A DNA stretch of 64,000 bases from Roseicyclus salinarum (GCF_029624655.1 NZ_JARRSA010000011.1:1-64000), one strand, 5' to 3'. Positions 51,344 through 60,472 are shown, counted from the first letter of the stretch. Program-made: numbers and translations. The notes: generated by a model not told the origin, from the sequence alone.

Positions 51344-52071
51344 GGGTCGACCTCGGCGTCCCGGGCGTCGAGATAGGCGAAGGTGTTCGACATTGACGTC
51401 TCCAGATGGTCGCGCATGGCCGCGTCGGCCGCCTCGGCATCGTGACGCCGCAGCGCCGCTATGATCGCGCGGTGCTGGTCGATCGTCTGGAGGCCTGCGC
51501 CGGGGGACGGCAGCGACAGCATGCGACAGCGGTCCATCTGCGCCTTGGAGATATCGATGACCTTCCAGATCATGTCGAGCCGGTTCACCTCGGCAATGCC
51601 GCGGTGAAAGGCGTCGTCCTGCCGGATGGCGGTGTCGAACCGGGACCGACTGATGGCGAGTTCCTGCGCCGCGACGCAATCCTCGAGCCCCTCGATCTGC
51701 TCCTCCGTGATCGACCGGGCGGCGCGCCGGACGCTTTCGCGTTCAAGCGCGATTCGGATCAGATAGGCCTGTTCCACCTGCCGCCGGCTGATCCCGGCGA
51801 CGAAGGTGCCGTTCTGCGCGAAGACCTCCACCAGCCCCTCGTCGCTGATCTGTTTCACCGCCTCGCGCACGGGCGTGCGGGACGTCCCGAGGCGCATGGC
51901 GATATCGACCTCGTTGACGGGGGCGAGCGGTTGCAGTCGGCCGGACACGATGGCCTCGCGCAGGAGGGCGTAGGCCTGATCCCGCAGCGGCCGCCCACGC
52001 TCGATCTTTTGCTCGGCCAGGAACTTCGCGAACGGATCCTCATCGCTCGTCGGTGGCAATCGCGTCGCCAT
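51340..52071 (-). CDS. GntR (FadR-type) transcriptional regulator
   Basis: ATG 52071 has GGGAGG upstream. The 243-residue protein has an N-terminal GntR winged helix (LRDQAYALLREAIVSGRLQP, then MRLGTSRTPVREAVKQISDE) and a C-terminal FCD domain with metal-site His/Asp positions (DAFHRGIAEVNR, DQHRAIIAALRRHDA, MRDHLETS). FCD regulators bind sugar acids or similar. It is divergent from the SDR-FAH pair, with a shared 20-bp element at 52163 as likely operator. Probable repressor of the whole sugar cluster. Confidence 0.9.
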   Translation of the reverse strand: MATRLPPTSDEDPFAKFLAEQKIERGRPLRDQAYALLREAIVSGRLQPLAPVNEVDIAMRLGTSRTPVREAVKQISDEGLVEVFAQNGTFVAGISRRQVEQAYLIRIALERESVRRAARSITEEQIEGLEDCVAAQELAISRSRFDTAIRQDDAFHRGIAEVNRLDMIWKVIDISKAQMDRCRMLSLPSPGAGLQTIDQHRAIIAALRRHDAEAADAAMRDHLETSMSNTFAYLDARDAEVDP

Positions 52072-52162
52072 GATACGCCTCCCTCCCGCACCATTGCGCG
52101 GCAATCCGGTGATCACCTGCCCGGCTCATTTTCTCTCTTGCAGCTTTCGGGCCAGTCTGAAA

Positions 52163-52182
52163 ACTATTATATTAGTGTTACA
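52163..52182. promoter_or_regulatory. candidate GntR operator, gntR-SDR intergenic region
   Basis: ACTATTATATTAGTGTTACA is identical to the element at 54101 except for three A/T swaps. It lies between the divergent gntR and SDR genes. Confidence 0.65.
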
Positions 52183-52245
52183 GGCGCTGCAAGATGGTTC
52201 GCCCTTCCGGTCGACTTACTGCTGCGCCGGATTAGGGGAGGCAAG

Positions 52246-52992
52246 ATGAACGTGATCGATCTCGAGGGCCAACGTGCGGTCGTTACCGGCGCCGCACAGG
52301 GGATCGGCTATGCGATCGCCGAGCGCCTGCTCGCGTCCGGAGCGACCGTCAGCCTCTGGGACCGAAGCGCCGACGGCCTGGAGAACGCGCGCAGACAGCT
52401 TGGCGGGGACGTCAGGACCGTGCAGGTCGACATCACCGATCCCGAGAACGTGGTTGCCGCACACGCCGAGACCGAAGCCGCACTCGGCCCGGTGTCGATC
52501 GTGGTCAATTCAGCCGGGATCGCCGGGCCGAACGCGCCGCTGGCCGATTATGCGCTGAAGGACTGGCGCGACGTCATCGAGGTCAACCTGAACGGAACAT
52601 TCCACGTAAATCGCGCGGTCGTGCCGTCGATGATCGCGCAGGGCTATGGTCGCATCGTCAACATCGCCTCGGTCGCCGGCAAGGAAGGCAATCCGAACGC
52701 CTCGGCCTATTCGGCGTCGAAGGCGGGTGTGATCGGTCTTACGAAGTCGCTGGGCAAGGAACTCGCCGGCTACGACATCGCCGTGAATTGCGTGACGCCG
52801 GCCGCCGCGCGGACGCCGATCTTCGCCCAGATGAGCGAGGAGCATATCGCCTACATGCTGTCGAAGATCCCCCGCGCGCGCTTCCTCGAGGTTGACGAGG
52901 CCGCAGCGATGATCGCCTGGCTGGTGTCGCGCGAGAACAGCTTTACGACCGCCTCGGTTTTCGACCTCTCCGGCGGGCGCGCAACATACTGA
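52246..52992 (+). CDS. SDR family dehydrogenase (2-keto-3-deoxy-fuconate dehydrogenase candidate)
   Basis: ATG 52246 follows AGGGGAGG. The 248-residue protein has the classical SDR pattern: TGAAQGIG cofactor loop (about 15-22), NSAG near 90, catalytic Ser in NIASVAGKEG and YSASK (about 155-159). In the non-phosphorylative L-fucose route an SDR oxidises 2-keto-3-deoxy-L-fuconate at C4; the FAH-type hydrolase that follows by 13 bp fits that step. The substrate assignment is inference. Confidence 0.85.
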   Translation: MNVIDLEGQRAVVTGAAQGIGYAIAERLLASGATVSLWDRSADGLENARRQLGGDVRTVQVDITDPENVVAAHAETEAALGPVSIVVNSAGIAGPNAPLADYALKDWRDVIEVNLNGTFHVNRAVVPSMIAQGYGRIVNIASVAGKEGNPNASAYSASKAGVIGLTKSLGKELAGYDIAVNCVTPAAARTPIFAQMSEEHIAYMLSKIPRARFLEVDEAAAMIAWLVSRENSFTTASVFDLSGGRATY

Positions 52993-53005
52993 AGGATCCA
53001 GACCG

Positions 53006-53851
53006 ATGAAACTTCTGCGCGTGGGGCCGGCAGGCAAGGAACGCCCCGCCCTTCTCGACGAGACCGGCAGCATCCGGGACCTGTCCGGCGTGATCGGGGA
53101 TCTGAGCGGCGACGCCCTGTCGCCAGACAGCCTTGCGCGCCTCTCGGCAATCGCGCCCGAGAGCTTGCCGATTGTCCCGGGCCAACCGCGGATCGGGCCA
53201 TGCGTCGCCGGTTGCGGCAAGTTCATCTGCATCGGCCTGAACTATTCCGACCATGCCGCCGAGTCCGGCATGGAGGTGCCGCCGGAGCCCGTGGTCTTCC
53301 TCAAGGCGACTTCCTCCATCGTCGGGCCCGATGACGACATCGAGATACCGCGGGGCGGCGAAAAGACCGACTGGGAGGTGGAGCTTGGCATCGTCATCGG
53401 ATCCGTCGCCAAGCATGTCGACGAGGCCGACGCCCTGTCCCATGTGGCGGGCTACTGCACGATCAATGACGTCTCGGAACGCGCCTTCCAGATCGAGCGT
53501 GCGGGCCAGTGGACCAAGGGCAAGAGCTGCGACACGTTCGGCCCGGTCGGCCCCTGGCTCGTCACGACGGACGAGGTGCCGGACCCGCAGGCGCTGCGGC
53601 TGTGGCTGACGGTCAACGGCGAGACGATGCAGGACGGGTCGACCGCCACCATGGTCTACGGGGCGGCGTTCCTCGTATCCTACTTGTCCCGGTTCATGAC
53701 GCTCCATCCCGGAGACATCATTTCGACAGGAACGCCGCCGGGCGTGGGGATGGGGATGAAGCCGCAGCGATGGCTCGCGCCAGGCGATGTGGTGGAACTC
53801 GAGGTCGAGGGCCTTGGACGCCAGCGCCAGACGGTCCGGGCGGCCGTCTGA
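53006..53851 (+). CDS. fumarylacetoacetate hydrolase family protein (diketo-deoxy-sugar acid hydrolase candidate)
   Basis: AAGGA precedes ATG 53006. The 281-residue protein has the FAH fold, with IGLNYSDHAAESG, the metal-binding DWEVELGIVIG, the NDVSERAFQ and FGPVGPWLVT segments, and the C-terminal GDIISTGTPPGVGMG. In L-fucose catabolism such an enzyme splits 2,4-diketo-3-deoxy-L-fuconate into pyruvate and lactate. Annotation as ureidoglycolate lyase would be an alternative, less likely here. Confidence 0.85.
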   Translation: MKLLRVGPAGKERPALLDETGSIRDLSGVIGDLSGDALSPDSLARLSAIAPESLPIVPGQPRIGPCVAGCGKFICIGLNYSDHAAESGMEVPPEPVVFLKATSSIVGPDDDIEIPRGGEKTDWEVELGIVIGSVAKHVDEADALSHVAGYCTINDVSERAFQIERAGQWTKGKSCDTFGPVGPWLVTTDEVPDPQALRLWLTVNGETMQDGSTATMVYGAAFLVSYLSRFMTLHPGDIISTGTPPGVGMGMKPQRWLAPGDVVELEVEGLGRQRQTVRAAV

Positions 53852-54175
53852 GCGCGCCCGCCCCCCCGGTCGTCGACGCCCCCCCTTGGCTGGCGTCCGG
53901 CGCGCGGCGATTGACACCGGATGCGCGCAGGCATGGGCCTGCCGCTTGAATGCCACTGGCTGACGGGCGATCTCGTCCCGGTCCCGCGCGACGATGCGGT
54001 TGATGCCGAAGACCTTGCCGCGGCCTTCGGCGCAAGGGCGACGCTCCTCCATACGGCCGAAATCTGACCGTGCGAACGCTGCCGAACTTATGTTGCCAAT
54101 ACTAATATATTAGAGTAACAATGGCGGAGGCACTTCGGAAAACGTGCCAATGATCCGCGACGTGGGAGGCGAAAG
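53852..54175. other. 324-bp gap before the ABC transporter operon
   Basis: Holds an operator-like element at 54101 and a 48-codon frame (53921-54067, MRAGMGLPLECHWLTG start, no ribosome site) that may be the remnant of a lost gene. Otherwise nothing is recognised. Confidence 0.4.
54101..54120. promoter_or_regulatory. candidate GntR operator, ABC transporter promoter
   Basis: ACTAATATATTAGAGTAACA contains the perfect 12-bp palindrome CTAATATATTAG (54102-54113). It lies 56 bp before the transporter ATPase start and matches the elements at 48764 and 52163. Confidence 0.65.
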
Positions 54176-55675
54176 ATGGGTCGGGAAGCTTGCGCCTTGC
54201 GCATGTCTGGTATCAGCAAGTCCTTCCCGGGCGTCCGCGCGCTGAACAAGGTCGACTTTGCCGTGGAATACGGCCGCGTCCACGCGATCGTGGGCGAGAA
54301 CGGTGCGGGCAAGTCCACGCTCATGAAGATCGTCAGCGGCGTCCATCCCCCGTCGTCGGGCAAGATCGAGATCGACGGCCGCGAGGTCGCCTTGCGCAGG
54401 CCCGCCGATGCGCAGCGCCACGGCCTGAGGATGGTGCACCAGGAGATCAGCCTCGCCCCCGACCTGACCGTCGCGGAAAACGTCTTTCTCGGGCGGACGC
54501 CTCGCCGCGGGCCCTTCGTCGATACCGCCCGCATGGTCCGCGCGACGGCGGAACGGCTGGCCGAGATCGGCGCCGCCATCGACCCGTCCGCGCGGGTGGG
54601 CGATCTGACAATCGGCCAGCAACAGCTTGTGGAGATCACGCGCGCCTATTCCGCAGATCCCCGGATCATCGTGCTGGACGAACCGACCTCGAGCCTGAGC
54701 GAGATCGAGGCCACGGCGCTTCTTGGTATCCTGCGACGCCTGCGCGACCGCGGCATCGCCATAGTCTATATCAGCCACCGCCTGCAGGAAGTCCTCGATA
54801 TCGCCAACGACGTCTCGATCCTGCGCGACGGCGAGATGGTCGAGACCCGTCCGGCCGAGGCCTTCGACCCGCAGTCCATGATCCGCCTGATGGTCGGCCG
54901 GGACGTCTCGAACGTCTTCCCGAAAATTCCCGCGCGTGTCGGCGACCCCGTGCTTCGGGTGGACGGGCTTGGTGACGGCGCACGCTTCAGCGACATCGGG
55001 TTCGAGGTTCGCGCAGGTGAGATCCTCGGCATCACCGGACTGGTCGGCGCAGGCCGGACAGAACTCGCCCGCGCGATATTCGGTCTCGCGCCGATCACCA
55101 GCGGGCGGATCGAGATCGACGGTCGCGAGGTCCGGATCGGCTCTCCTTCCGCCGCCATCGCCGCCGGCATCGCCTACGTGCCCGAGGACCGGAAGGGCGA
55201 GGGACTGGTGCCCGCGATGAGCGTGCGCGACACCATCAGCCTCGCCGTCCTGCGCTCGATCTCGAGGCTCGGGTTTATCCGAAGGTCGGAAGACCGCAAC
55301 CTCGCCAGCCGCTATGTCGGCACGCTCGGCGTCGTGCCGACCGATCCCGAGCGGCAAGTTCGCCTTCTGTCAGGCGGGAACCAGCAGAAGGCGGTGATCG
55401 GGCGCTGGCTGGCAGCGCGTCCCCGCGTCCTCATCCTCGACGAACCGACGCGGGGCGTCGATGTCGCCGCGAAGGCGGAAATTCACCGGATCATCGGAGA
55501 GCTTGTCGCGGACGGCATGGCGGTCGTGATGATCTCGTCCGAACTGCCCGAAGTGATGGGCGTGAGCGACCGTGTCCTGATCATGCGGGAAGGCGTGGCC
55601 ATGGCGACGCTGCCACGCGAGGCACTGGCCGAGGAACTCATCATGGCCCATGCGACCGGGCAGCACGCGGCATGA
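54176..55675 (+). CDS. sugar ABC transporter ATP-binding protein (RbsA/XylG type)
   Basis: The 499-residue protein is a tandem ATPase. The first half has Walker A GENGAGKST, Walker B VLDEPTSS and a reduced signature (TIGQQQLVE); the second half has a degenerate Walker A (GLVGAGRTE), signature LLSGGNQQK and Walker B LDEPTRGVD. This asymmetric design is typical of the carbohydrate-uptake-2 family. It overlaps the following permease gene (ATGA). Operon: ATPase, two permeases, binding protein. Confidence 0.95.
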   Translation: MGREACALRMSGISKSFPGVRALNKVDFAVEYGRVHAIVGENGAGKSTLMKIVSGVHPPSSGKIEIDGREVALRRPADAQRHGLRMVHQEISLAPDLTVAENVFLGRTPRRGPFVDTARMVRATAERLAEIGAAIDPSARVGDLTIGQQQLVEITRAYSADPRIIVLDEPTSSLSEIEATALLGILRRLRDRGIAIVYISHRLQEVLDIANDVSILRDGEMVETRPAEAFDPQSMIRLMVGRDVSNVFPKIPARVGDPVLRVDGLGDGARFSDIGFEVRAGEILGITGLVGAGRTELARAIFGLAPITSGRIEIDGREVRIGSPSAAIAAGIAYVPEDRKGEGLVPAMSVRDTISLAVLRSISRLGFIRRSEDRNLASRYVGTLGVVPTDPERQVRLLSGGNQQKAVIGRWLAARPRVLILDEPTRGVDVAAKAEIHRIIGELVADGMAVVMISSELPEVMGVSDRVLIMREGVAMATLPREALAEELIMAHATGQHAA

Positions 55676-56670
55676 GTGACGGTGTGGTTCAAGGTTCGTC
55701 CAAATCCGCCGCAGGCCGCTTCGCCGCCCAGGGCAGATGGGCCTCGATGCTGGCGCGGGCGGGCCTCCTTCTGGCCATTGGGCTGCTGCTGGTCATCGGC
55801 ACACTCGTCAATCCCGCCTTCCTGAGCGTCGGCAATTTCGTGAACGTCTTCACGTCGATGGCCATCGTCGGGATCGTCGTCGTGGGCATGACCTTCGTCC
55901 TCGTCGTGGGCGGGCTTGCCGATCTCTCGGTGCCTGCGACCATTGCCTGTGGGGCGATCCTGTCGCTCGCGCTGCAACCGCATGTCGGCCCCCTTCCCGC
56001 CTTCCTGCTGGCCATCGGCCTGGCCGGCCTGTGCGGATCGGTGAACGGCATCCTGGTCGGCTATCTCAAGGTCAATCCGATCATCGCGACACTCGGCGTC
56101 GGCACGATCGTCCTCGGCGTCGTGGAATCGATGGTCGGCGGGGTGATCGTCTACGGCTCGGACCCGGCCTCGGGCGATTTCGTGAAGTCCCGCATCCTCG
56201 GCGTGCCGGTGGTCGTCGTCATATTCCTTGTCACGGCCTTCGTGGGGCATCTCGTGCTCTCGCGCAGCATCTGGGGCCGCTGGACCTATGCGGTCGGCGG
56301 CAATGCGCGCGCGGCCGCGGCAAGCGCGCTGCCGGTGCGCGCGGTCAAGGCCGGCGCGTTCGTCCTGACAGGGCTCTGCGCGGGCCTGAGCGGCGGGCTG
56401 CTCGGGCTGACGCTGCAAAGCGCCCGGCCGATGGTCGGAACCGGATACGAGTTCAGCGCCATCACCGCGGTCGTGGTCGGCGGCATCTCCATCATGGGCG
56501 GATCGGGGTCGATCCCGCGGGCCATCGCCGGCCTCTTCTTTGTCCAGTTCCTCACCAACATCATGGTGCTGGGCGGCATCCGCACGCCGGTTCAGGGCTT
56601 CATCCTGGGCCTCCTCATCATCGTCGCGGTCGCAGTCGATCTGGCGCTGCGCCGCCGCGGAGGCGCGTGA
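55672..56670 (+). CDS. sugar ABC transporter permease 1
   Basis: A 332-residue integral membrane protein with about ten helices and the RbsC-like segments MTFVLVVGGLADLSVPATI and the AVGGNARAAAASALPV loop. It starts inside the end of the ATPase gene. Its partner permease follows with a one-base overlap, so the transporter probably uses a heterodimer. Confidence 0.92.
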   Translation: MSDGVVQGSSKSAAGRFAAQGRWASMLARAGLLLAIGLLLVIGTLVNPAFLSVGNFVNVFTSMAIVGIVVVGMTFVLVVGGLADLSVPATIACGAILSLALQPHVGPLPAFLLAIGLAGLCGSVNGILVGYLKVNPIIATLGVGTIVLGVVESMVGGVIVYGSDPASGDFVKSRILGVPVVVVIFLVTAFVGHLVLSRSIWGRWTYAVGGNARAAAASALPVRAVKAGAFVLTGLCAGLSGGLLGLTLQSARPMVGTGYEFSAITAVVVGGISIMGGSGSIPRAIAGLFFVQFLTNIMVLGGIRTPVQGFILGLLIIVAVAVDLALRRRGGA

Positions 56671-57632
56671 TGGCCTGGGGTTCGTTCCTGATGCGAAACC
56701 GGATCGCCGTGATCCTCGCCCTGACGGTCGGCATCGCGACGGCAATCGTGCCGGGCTTCGCAAGCCTCACGACGCTCAGCCTCGCGGTCGACCGGGGCGC
56801 AGCGATGGGGATCGTGGCGGTCGGCCTGACCGTTCTCCTGATCGCCGGCAAGATCGATCTCTCGGTCGGGTCGGTCTTCGCCGTATCCGGCATCGTCGCC
56901 ATCCAGCTCCAACCAGCCCTCGGGCTCTGGCCCGCGGCCATCGTCGGCGTGCTGGCGGGAATGCTGTGCGGCGCGATCAACGGCTTCGTCACGGTCCAGC
57001 TGAAGGTCAATGCCCTCGTCGCCACGCTGGCCACGATGCTCATGTTCCGGGCCGTGGCGCATTGGCTGACGGACAGCCAGCCGCTGGCAGGCGGACACAT
57101 CATGTTCTCGATCGAGCTTAGCCGCATCTATCTCGATCTCTTCACGGCGCGCAGCGCGCTTTTCCTGCTGCTCGTCCTCGCCTTGCATGTCTGGCTGAGC
57201 CGCACCGTTGGCGGCCGCAATCTCTATGCCGTCGGATCGAACTCCGAGGCGGCCGAGGCGAGCGGCCTGCCGGTCGACCGGATCGTGTTCCTGGGCTTCA
57301 TTTTCGCCGGCGGCATGGCCGGCCTCGCCGGCGTGCTCCAGGCGCTGGCGACCAACACTGGCTCACCTGTCTTCGGCGCCGAGATGACCGTCGCAGTGAT
57401 CGCGGCCGTCGTCGTCGGCGGCACGCGGATCGAGGGTGGCCGCGGCTCGGCGCTCGGGACGCTCGGCGGCGTCCTGACGATCGCCGCGCTCACGACCGCA
57501 ATGGAGTTCCAGTCCGTGCCGGCCTACTTCCAGCGCATCGTCGCCGGACTGATCCTGATCCTGATCGTGGTGCTCGACCGCAACGTCGCCGCGCCGCCCC
57601 GCGGATCTCCGCAGGCACATCCTGCGGAATGA
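56670..57632 (+). CDS. sugar ABC transporter permease 2
   Basis: ATG 56670 overlaps the previous stop and has GGAGG upstream. The 320-residue protein again is RbsC-like, with GLTVLLIAGKIDLSVGSVFA, and YAVGSNSEAAEASGLPV, and ten hydrophobic segments. A longer frame upstream overlaps permease 1 and is not real. Confidence 0.92.
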   Translation: MAWGSFLMRNRIAVILALTVGIATAIVPGFASLTTLSLAVDRGAAMGIVAVGLTVLLIAGKIDLSVGSVFAVSGIVAIQLQPALGLWPAAIVGVLAGMLCGAINGFVTVQLKVNALVATLATMLMFRAVAHWLTDSQPLAGGHIMFSIELSRIYLDLFTARSALFLLLVLALHVWLSRTVGGRNLYAVGSNSEAAEASGLPVDRIVFLGFIFAGGMAGLAGVLQALATNTGSPVFGAEMTVAVIAAVVVGGTRIEGGRGSALGTLGGVLTIAALTTAMEFQSVPAYFQRIVAGLILILIVVLDRNVAAPPRGSPQAHPAE

Positions 57633-57656
57633 CCCATCCATGCAAAGGAGGATAAC

Positions 57657-58595
57657 ATGGCACGATTGAAAGACACGACGCTGGCCATCGGTGCGGCGCT
57701 CGCCGCGCTGATACCGGCGGCCGCCTCGGCGCAGACCGTGTGCTACGTCACGGCCGCCGACGCGCACGCCTACGTAACGCCGGCGAACGAGGCGATCGCC
57801 GCCAGGTCCGCGGAACTGGGGATCGAGATTCTCAGCCTGAGCCAGAACTTCGATGTCCAGACCGGGGTGGAGCAGCTCGGCACGTGCATCGCGCGCGATG
57901 TGGACGGCATCATCCTCTGGCCGCTCGACCCGCAGGCCTATATCCCGGCGCTCGCGCGGGCGCAGGCGGCTGGTATTCCGGCCATCCTCATCAACTCGCC
58001 CATGAACGAGGAAGCGGACGCGTTCATCGTGTCCTTCACCGGTCCGGACGTCTACGAGGAAGGCGAGATGGCCGCGGATTCGCTCAATGAGGCGATGGGT
58101 GGCGCGGGCTCGATCGTCATCATCGCCGGCCAGGCCGGCAACGGGACGACCATCGGCCGGGTCAGCGGGTTCGAGGACCGGCTCGCCGAGATTGGCAGCG
58201 AGATCGAGGTGCTGGCGACGGTGAACGCCGATTTCGACCAGCAGCGGGCGCTCGTCGCGAGCCGCGATCTCATCACGCGCTTCGGCGACGGGATTCAGGG
58301 CGTCTACGCCAATGACGATACGATGGCGCGCGGCTTCATCGATGCGTGGCGCGAGGCGTATGGCGACGCGCCGACCCCGCCCATCGTCGGCATCAACGGG
58401 CAACGCGATGCATTCGAGTCGATCCGTTCGGGCGAGATGTATTCGACCATCGTCCAGTCGCCGATAGAGGACGGGCTTCTCGCCATCAACACCATCGCCG
58501 CGGTGATCGCCGGCGAAGAGGTCGCGGCCCGGTTGCCGATCCCGCTGACCGTGGTCACGAGCGAAAACGTCGACAGCGAAGAACCGGCGTTCTGA
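57657..58595 (+). CDS. sugar ABC transporter substrate-binding protein
   Basis: AAAGGAGG lies before the ATG. The 312-residue protein has a signal peptide (about 1-25, AASAQT) and a ribose-type periplasmic-binding fold (Peripla_BP_4): CIARDVDGIILWPLDPQAYI, then AGIPAILINSPMNEEA and GVYANDDTMARGFIDAWREA. It defines the specificity of the transporter; the sugar is inferred from the cluster as L-fucose or a related deoxy sugar. Confidence 0.93.
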   Translation: MARLKDTTLAIGAALAALIPAAASAQTVCYVTAADAHAYVTPANEAIAARSAELGIEILSLSQNFDVQTGVEQLGTCIARDVDGIILWPLDPQAYIPALARAQAAGIPAILINSPMNEEADAFIVSFTGPDVYEEGEMAADSLNEAMGGAGSIVIIAGQAGNGTTIGRVSGFEDRLAEIGSEIEVLATVNADFDQQRALVASRDLITRFGDGIQGVYANDDTMARGFIDAWREAYGDAPTPPIVGINGQRDAFESIRSGEMYSTIVQSPIEDGLLAINTIAAVIAGEEVAARLPIPLTVVTSENVDSEEPAF

Positions 58596-59135
58596 GACTT
58601 TCCGATCCCCGGCCTACGGGTCGGGGGTCGCCATTCCTGACTGGCGCTGATGGGTTGATGTCGGACGCATCCGAACCGGCCCCAGCCGGGACGATGCCCC
58701 CTCCCCTTATGCTGTACGAAGTCCGCACCACTCGGCAAGACCGGGGTGCCGTCTGCATACGGCACCGTTACAACGCAGCCCTCTCGCCTGGCGTCCGGGT
58801 GACGGGCTTTTCCAGAACCTCGCCATCGGTCATGCCCCGCGGTCGGCCCGGGACAACCTCAGGTCCCGGACGACGGATGATCGGGCAGGAGCGGAACCGC
58901 CCGCAGATTGCCCCCAGCCGGGCGCGAAGACTGGCGCCTGGACGGGCATGGCGATCCTGGGAACTCGCAAAACCACGGGAACGCAACAACAGTGGTGCCC
59001 GGCGACGGGGCCCCGCCCTCCGTTGTGCGGCCCGAACTCTTCGCCTTCCCGCAATGACCATCGGCAATGCGCGATGGGTTGCGTCCGCAACTATTGGCAC
59101 GGGAACATCTAAAGGGAGTGCCGAAGTCATGAAAA
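58596..59135. other. 540-bp stretch without a supported gene
   Basis: Only Arg-rich shadow frames are seen. A hairpin candidate at 58604-58629 lies near its start. Probably intergenic or decayed sequence. Confidence 0.4.
58604..58629 (+). terminator. possible terminator of the transporter operon
   Basis: GATCCCCG (58604-58611) pairs with CGGGGGTC (58622-58629) with one mismatch around a ten-base loop, nine bases past the stop. No clear T-tract. Confidence 0.35.
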
Positions 59136-59375
59136 GCACGAGGACCAATCTGGCCCGCCACCTTTGCGCTCGGCACGCCCGAGCGGTTCCAGGACGCGCC
59201 GACGTCCATGGAAGTGAACTCGGAAGAGATCGTCATTGCCGATGGCTGGGCCTACTCCCACGGTACGTTCACGGTCGATGAGGCTGTCGAAGGGAAGTTC
59301 CTCACGATATTCCGCCGGCATGATGACGGAAAGTGGCGCATCTACCGCGACGCCTTCAACATGAACGCGCAGTAG
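59136..59375 (+). pseudogene. truncated SnoaL/NTF2-like protein remnant
   Basis: The frame from 59136 encodes WPATFALGTPERFQDAPTSM and MEVNSEEIVIADGWAYSHGT, then GKFLTIFRRHDDGKWRIYRD and ends at 59375. This is the C-terminal two thirds of a SnoaL-like (DUF4440) domain. The N-terminal part is missing, no start codon with a ribosome site precedes it, and TGA at 59130 closes the frame upstream. Probably a fragment of an older gene. Confidence 0.55.
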
Positions 59376-59644
59376 GGCCGTCGGCACCGAACCGGTCTCG
59401 GCCATGACGGTAGAACCGCCGCTTGCCCCGCACAAAGACCGCGCCGCTCGGACAGGGTGGCGGTTCGGTACGGGCCGAGAGGATCACACCGATTGCGGAC
59501 CGTCTCGCGATCCGTTTGACCGTGGAACCCCGCGTCAACGCCGCGGCCTCCGCGCGCCCGAAAGCCGGGTGAAGCCAGACATCTCCACCGTTCTCTTCCG
59601 GTCGGTGACCCGCGAGACCGGACGGAGATCGGCTGGTCCCGACC
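59376..59644. other. 269-bp gap before the RibD-like gene
   Basis: Nothing was recognised here: no credible gene, repeat or hairpin. Confidence 0.4.
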
Positions 59645-60472
59645 CTAGATGCCTCGGGTGCTCGCTTGCTGTGCATGCAGGGCCTCGGTCGCCCTGGCCG
59701 CATCGGGGCCGAGGCCGCAATCGAACACCGTGTCGGACCCCAGCGAGAACACCCGCATCTCCGGCCGGACCGCGTCGGCGAGGCTGTCGGTCGGATGCCG
59801 CAAGGTGAGGCCCTGAGGCCCTCCCCCGATCAGGAGCGGCGCGATGGCAACCTGCAGCCGCGTCAGAAGGCCCGCCTCGAGGAAGCTCGCGATGGTGATG
59901 CCGCCGCCTTCGATCATGAGGCTCTCAAGGCCCTCGGCCCGCAGGGCCTCGGCGATTTCGCGTGGGTCGAGCCGTCCGTCCTGCGGCTCAAGCCGGATCA
60001 CCGTGACGCCCTCTGGGCGCGGCCGGTCGACCGATTGCACCACGAAGCGCCGCGCGCCGTCGGCGGCCAGGGCGGGCGCGTCATCAGGCAGCCGGCCGCG
60101 CGGATCGATGACCACCCGCGCGGGGTTCTGCCCGGTGCAGAGCCGCACGGTCAGGCGGGACTGGTCGTGCAAAGCCGTCCGGACCCCGATCACCACGGCG
60201 TCGACCAACGCTCGCATCCGGTGCAGGTGCGCGAGCCCGTCCGGCCCCGAGACGTCGCGCGCGTCGCCCGTCACCGTGGCGACGCGCCCGTCCAGCGACT
60301 GGCCGATCTGCGCCACCGTGCCCGGCCCGACATCGCGCCGTGCGAGGGGCCCGTAAAGGTCGAGGGCCGCGCGCTCGCCGGGGCTCCAACGGCCGCAACA
60401 GGTACAGGCGAGCCCCTGCCGCACGGCCAGAAGCCGTTTCCAGACGCGGGGCGTGACGTCAACGAAGGACAT
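59645..60472 (-). CDS. stand-alone RibD-type reductase
   Basis: ATG 60472 (MSFVDVTPRVWKRLLAVRQG) lies inside the end of the methyltransferase gene. The 275-residue protein has the RibD C-terminal reductase fold: AQIGQSLDGRVATVTGDARD, then ALVDAVVIGVRTALHDQSRL and LMIEGGGITIASFLEAGLLT. The N-terminal 50 residues have a CTCC cluster but no H-A-E/PCxxC deaminase site. It may reduce a ribosylamino-pyrimidinone before deamination, as archaeal and fungal enzymes do (inference). Last gene of the operon that starts with GTP cyclohydrolase II. Confidence 0.8.
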   Translation of the reverse strand: MSFVDVTPRVWKRLLAVRQGLACTCCGRWSPGERAALDLYGPLARRDVGPGTVAQIGQSLDGRVATVTGDARDVSGPDGLAHLHRMRALVDAVVIGVRTALHDQSRLTVRLCTGQNPARVVIDPRGRLPDDAPALAADGARRFVVQSVDRPRPEGVTVIRLEPQDGRLDPREIAEALRAEGLESLMIEGGGITIASFLEAGLLTRLQVAIAPLLIGGGPQGLTLRHPTDSLADAVRPEMRVFSLGSDTVFDCGLGPDAARATEALHAQQASTRGI

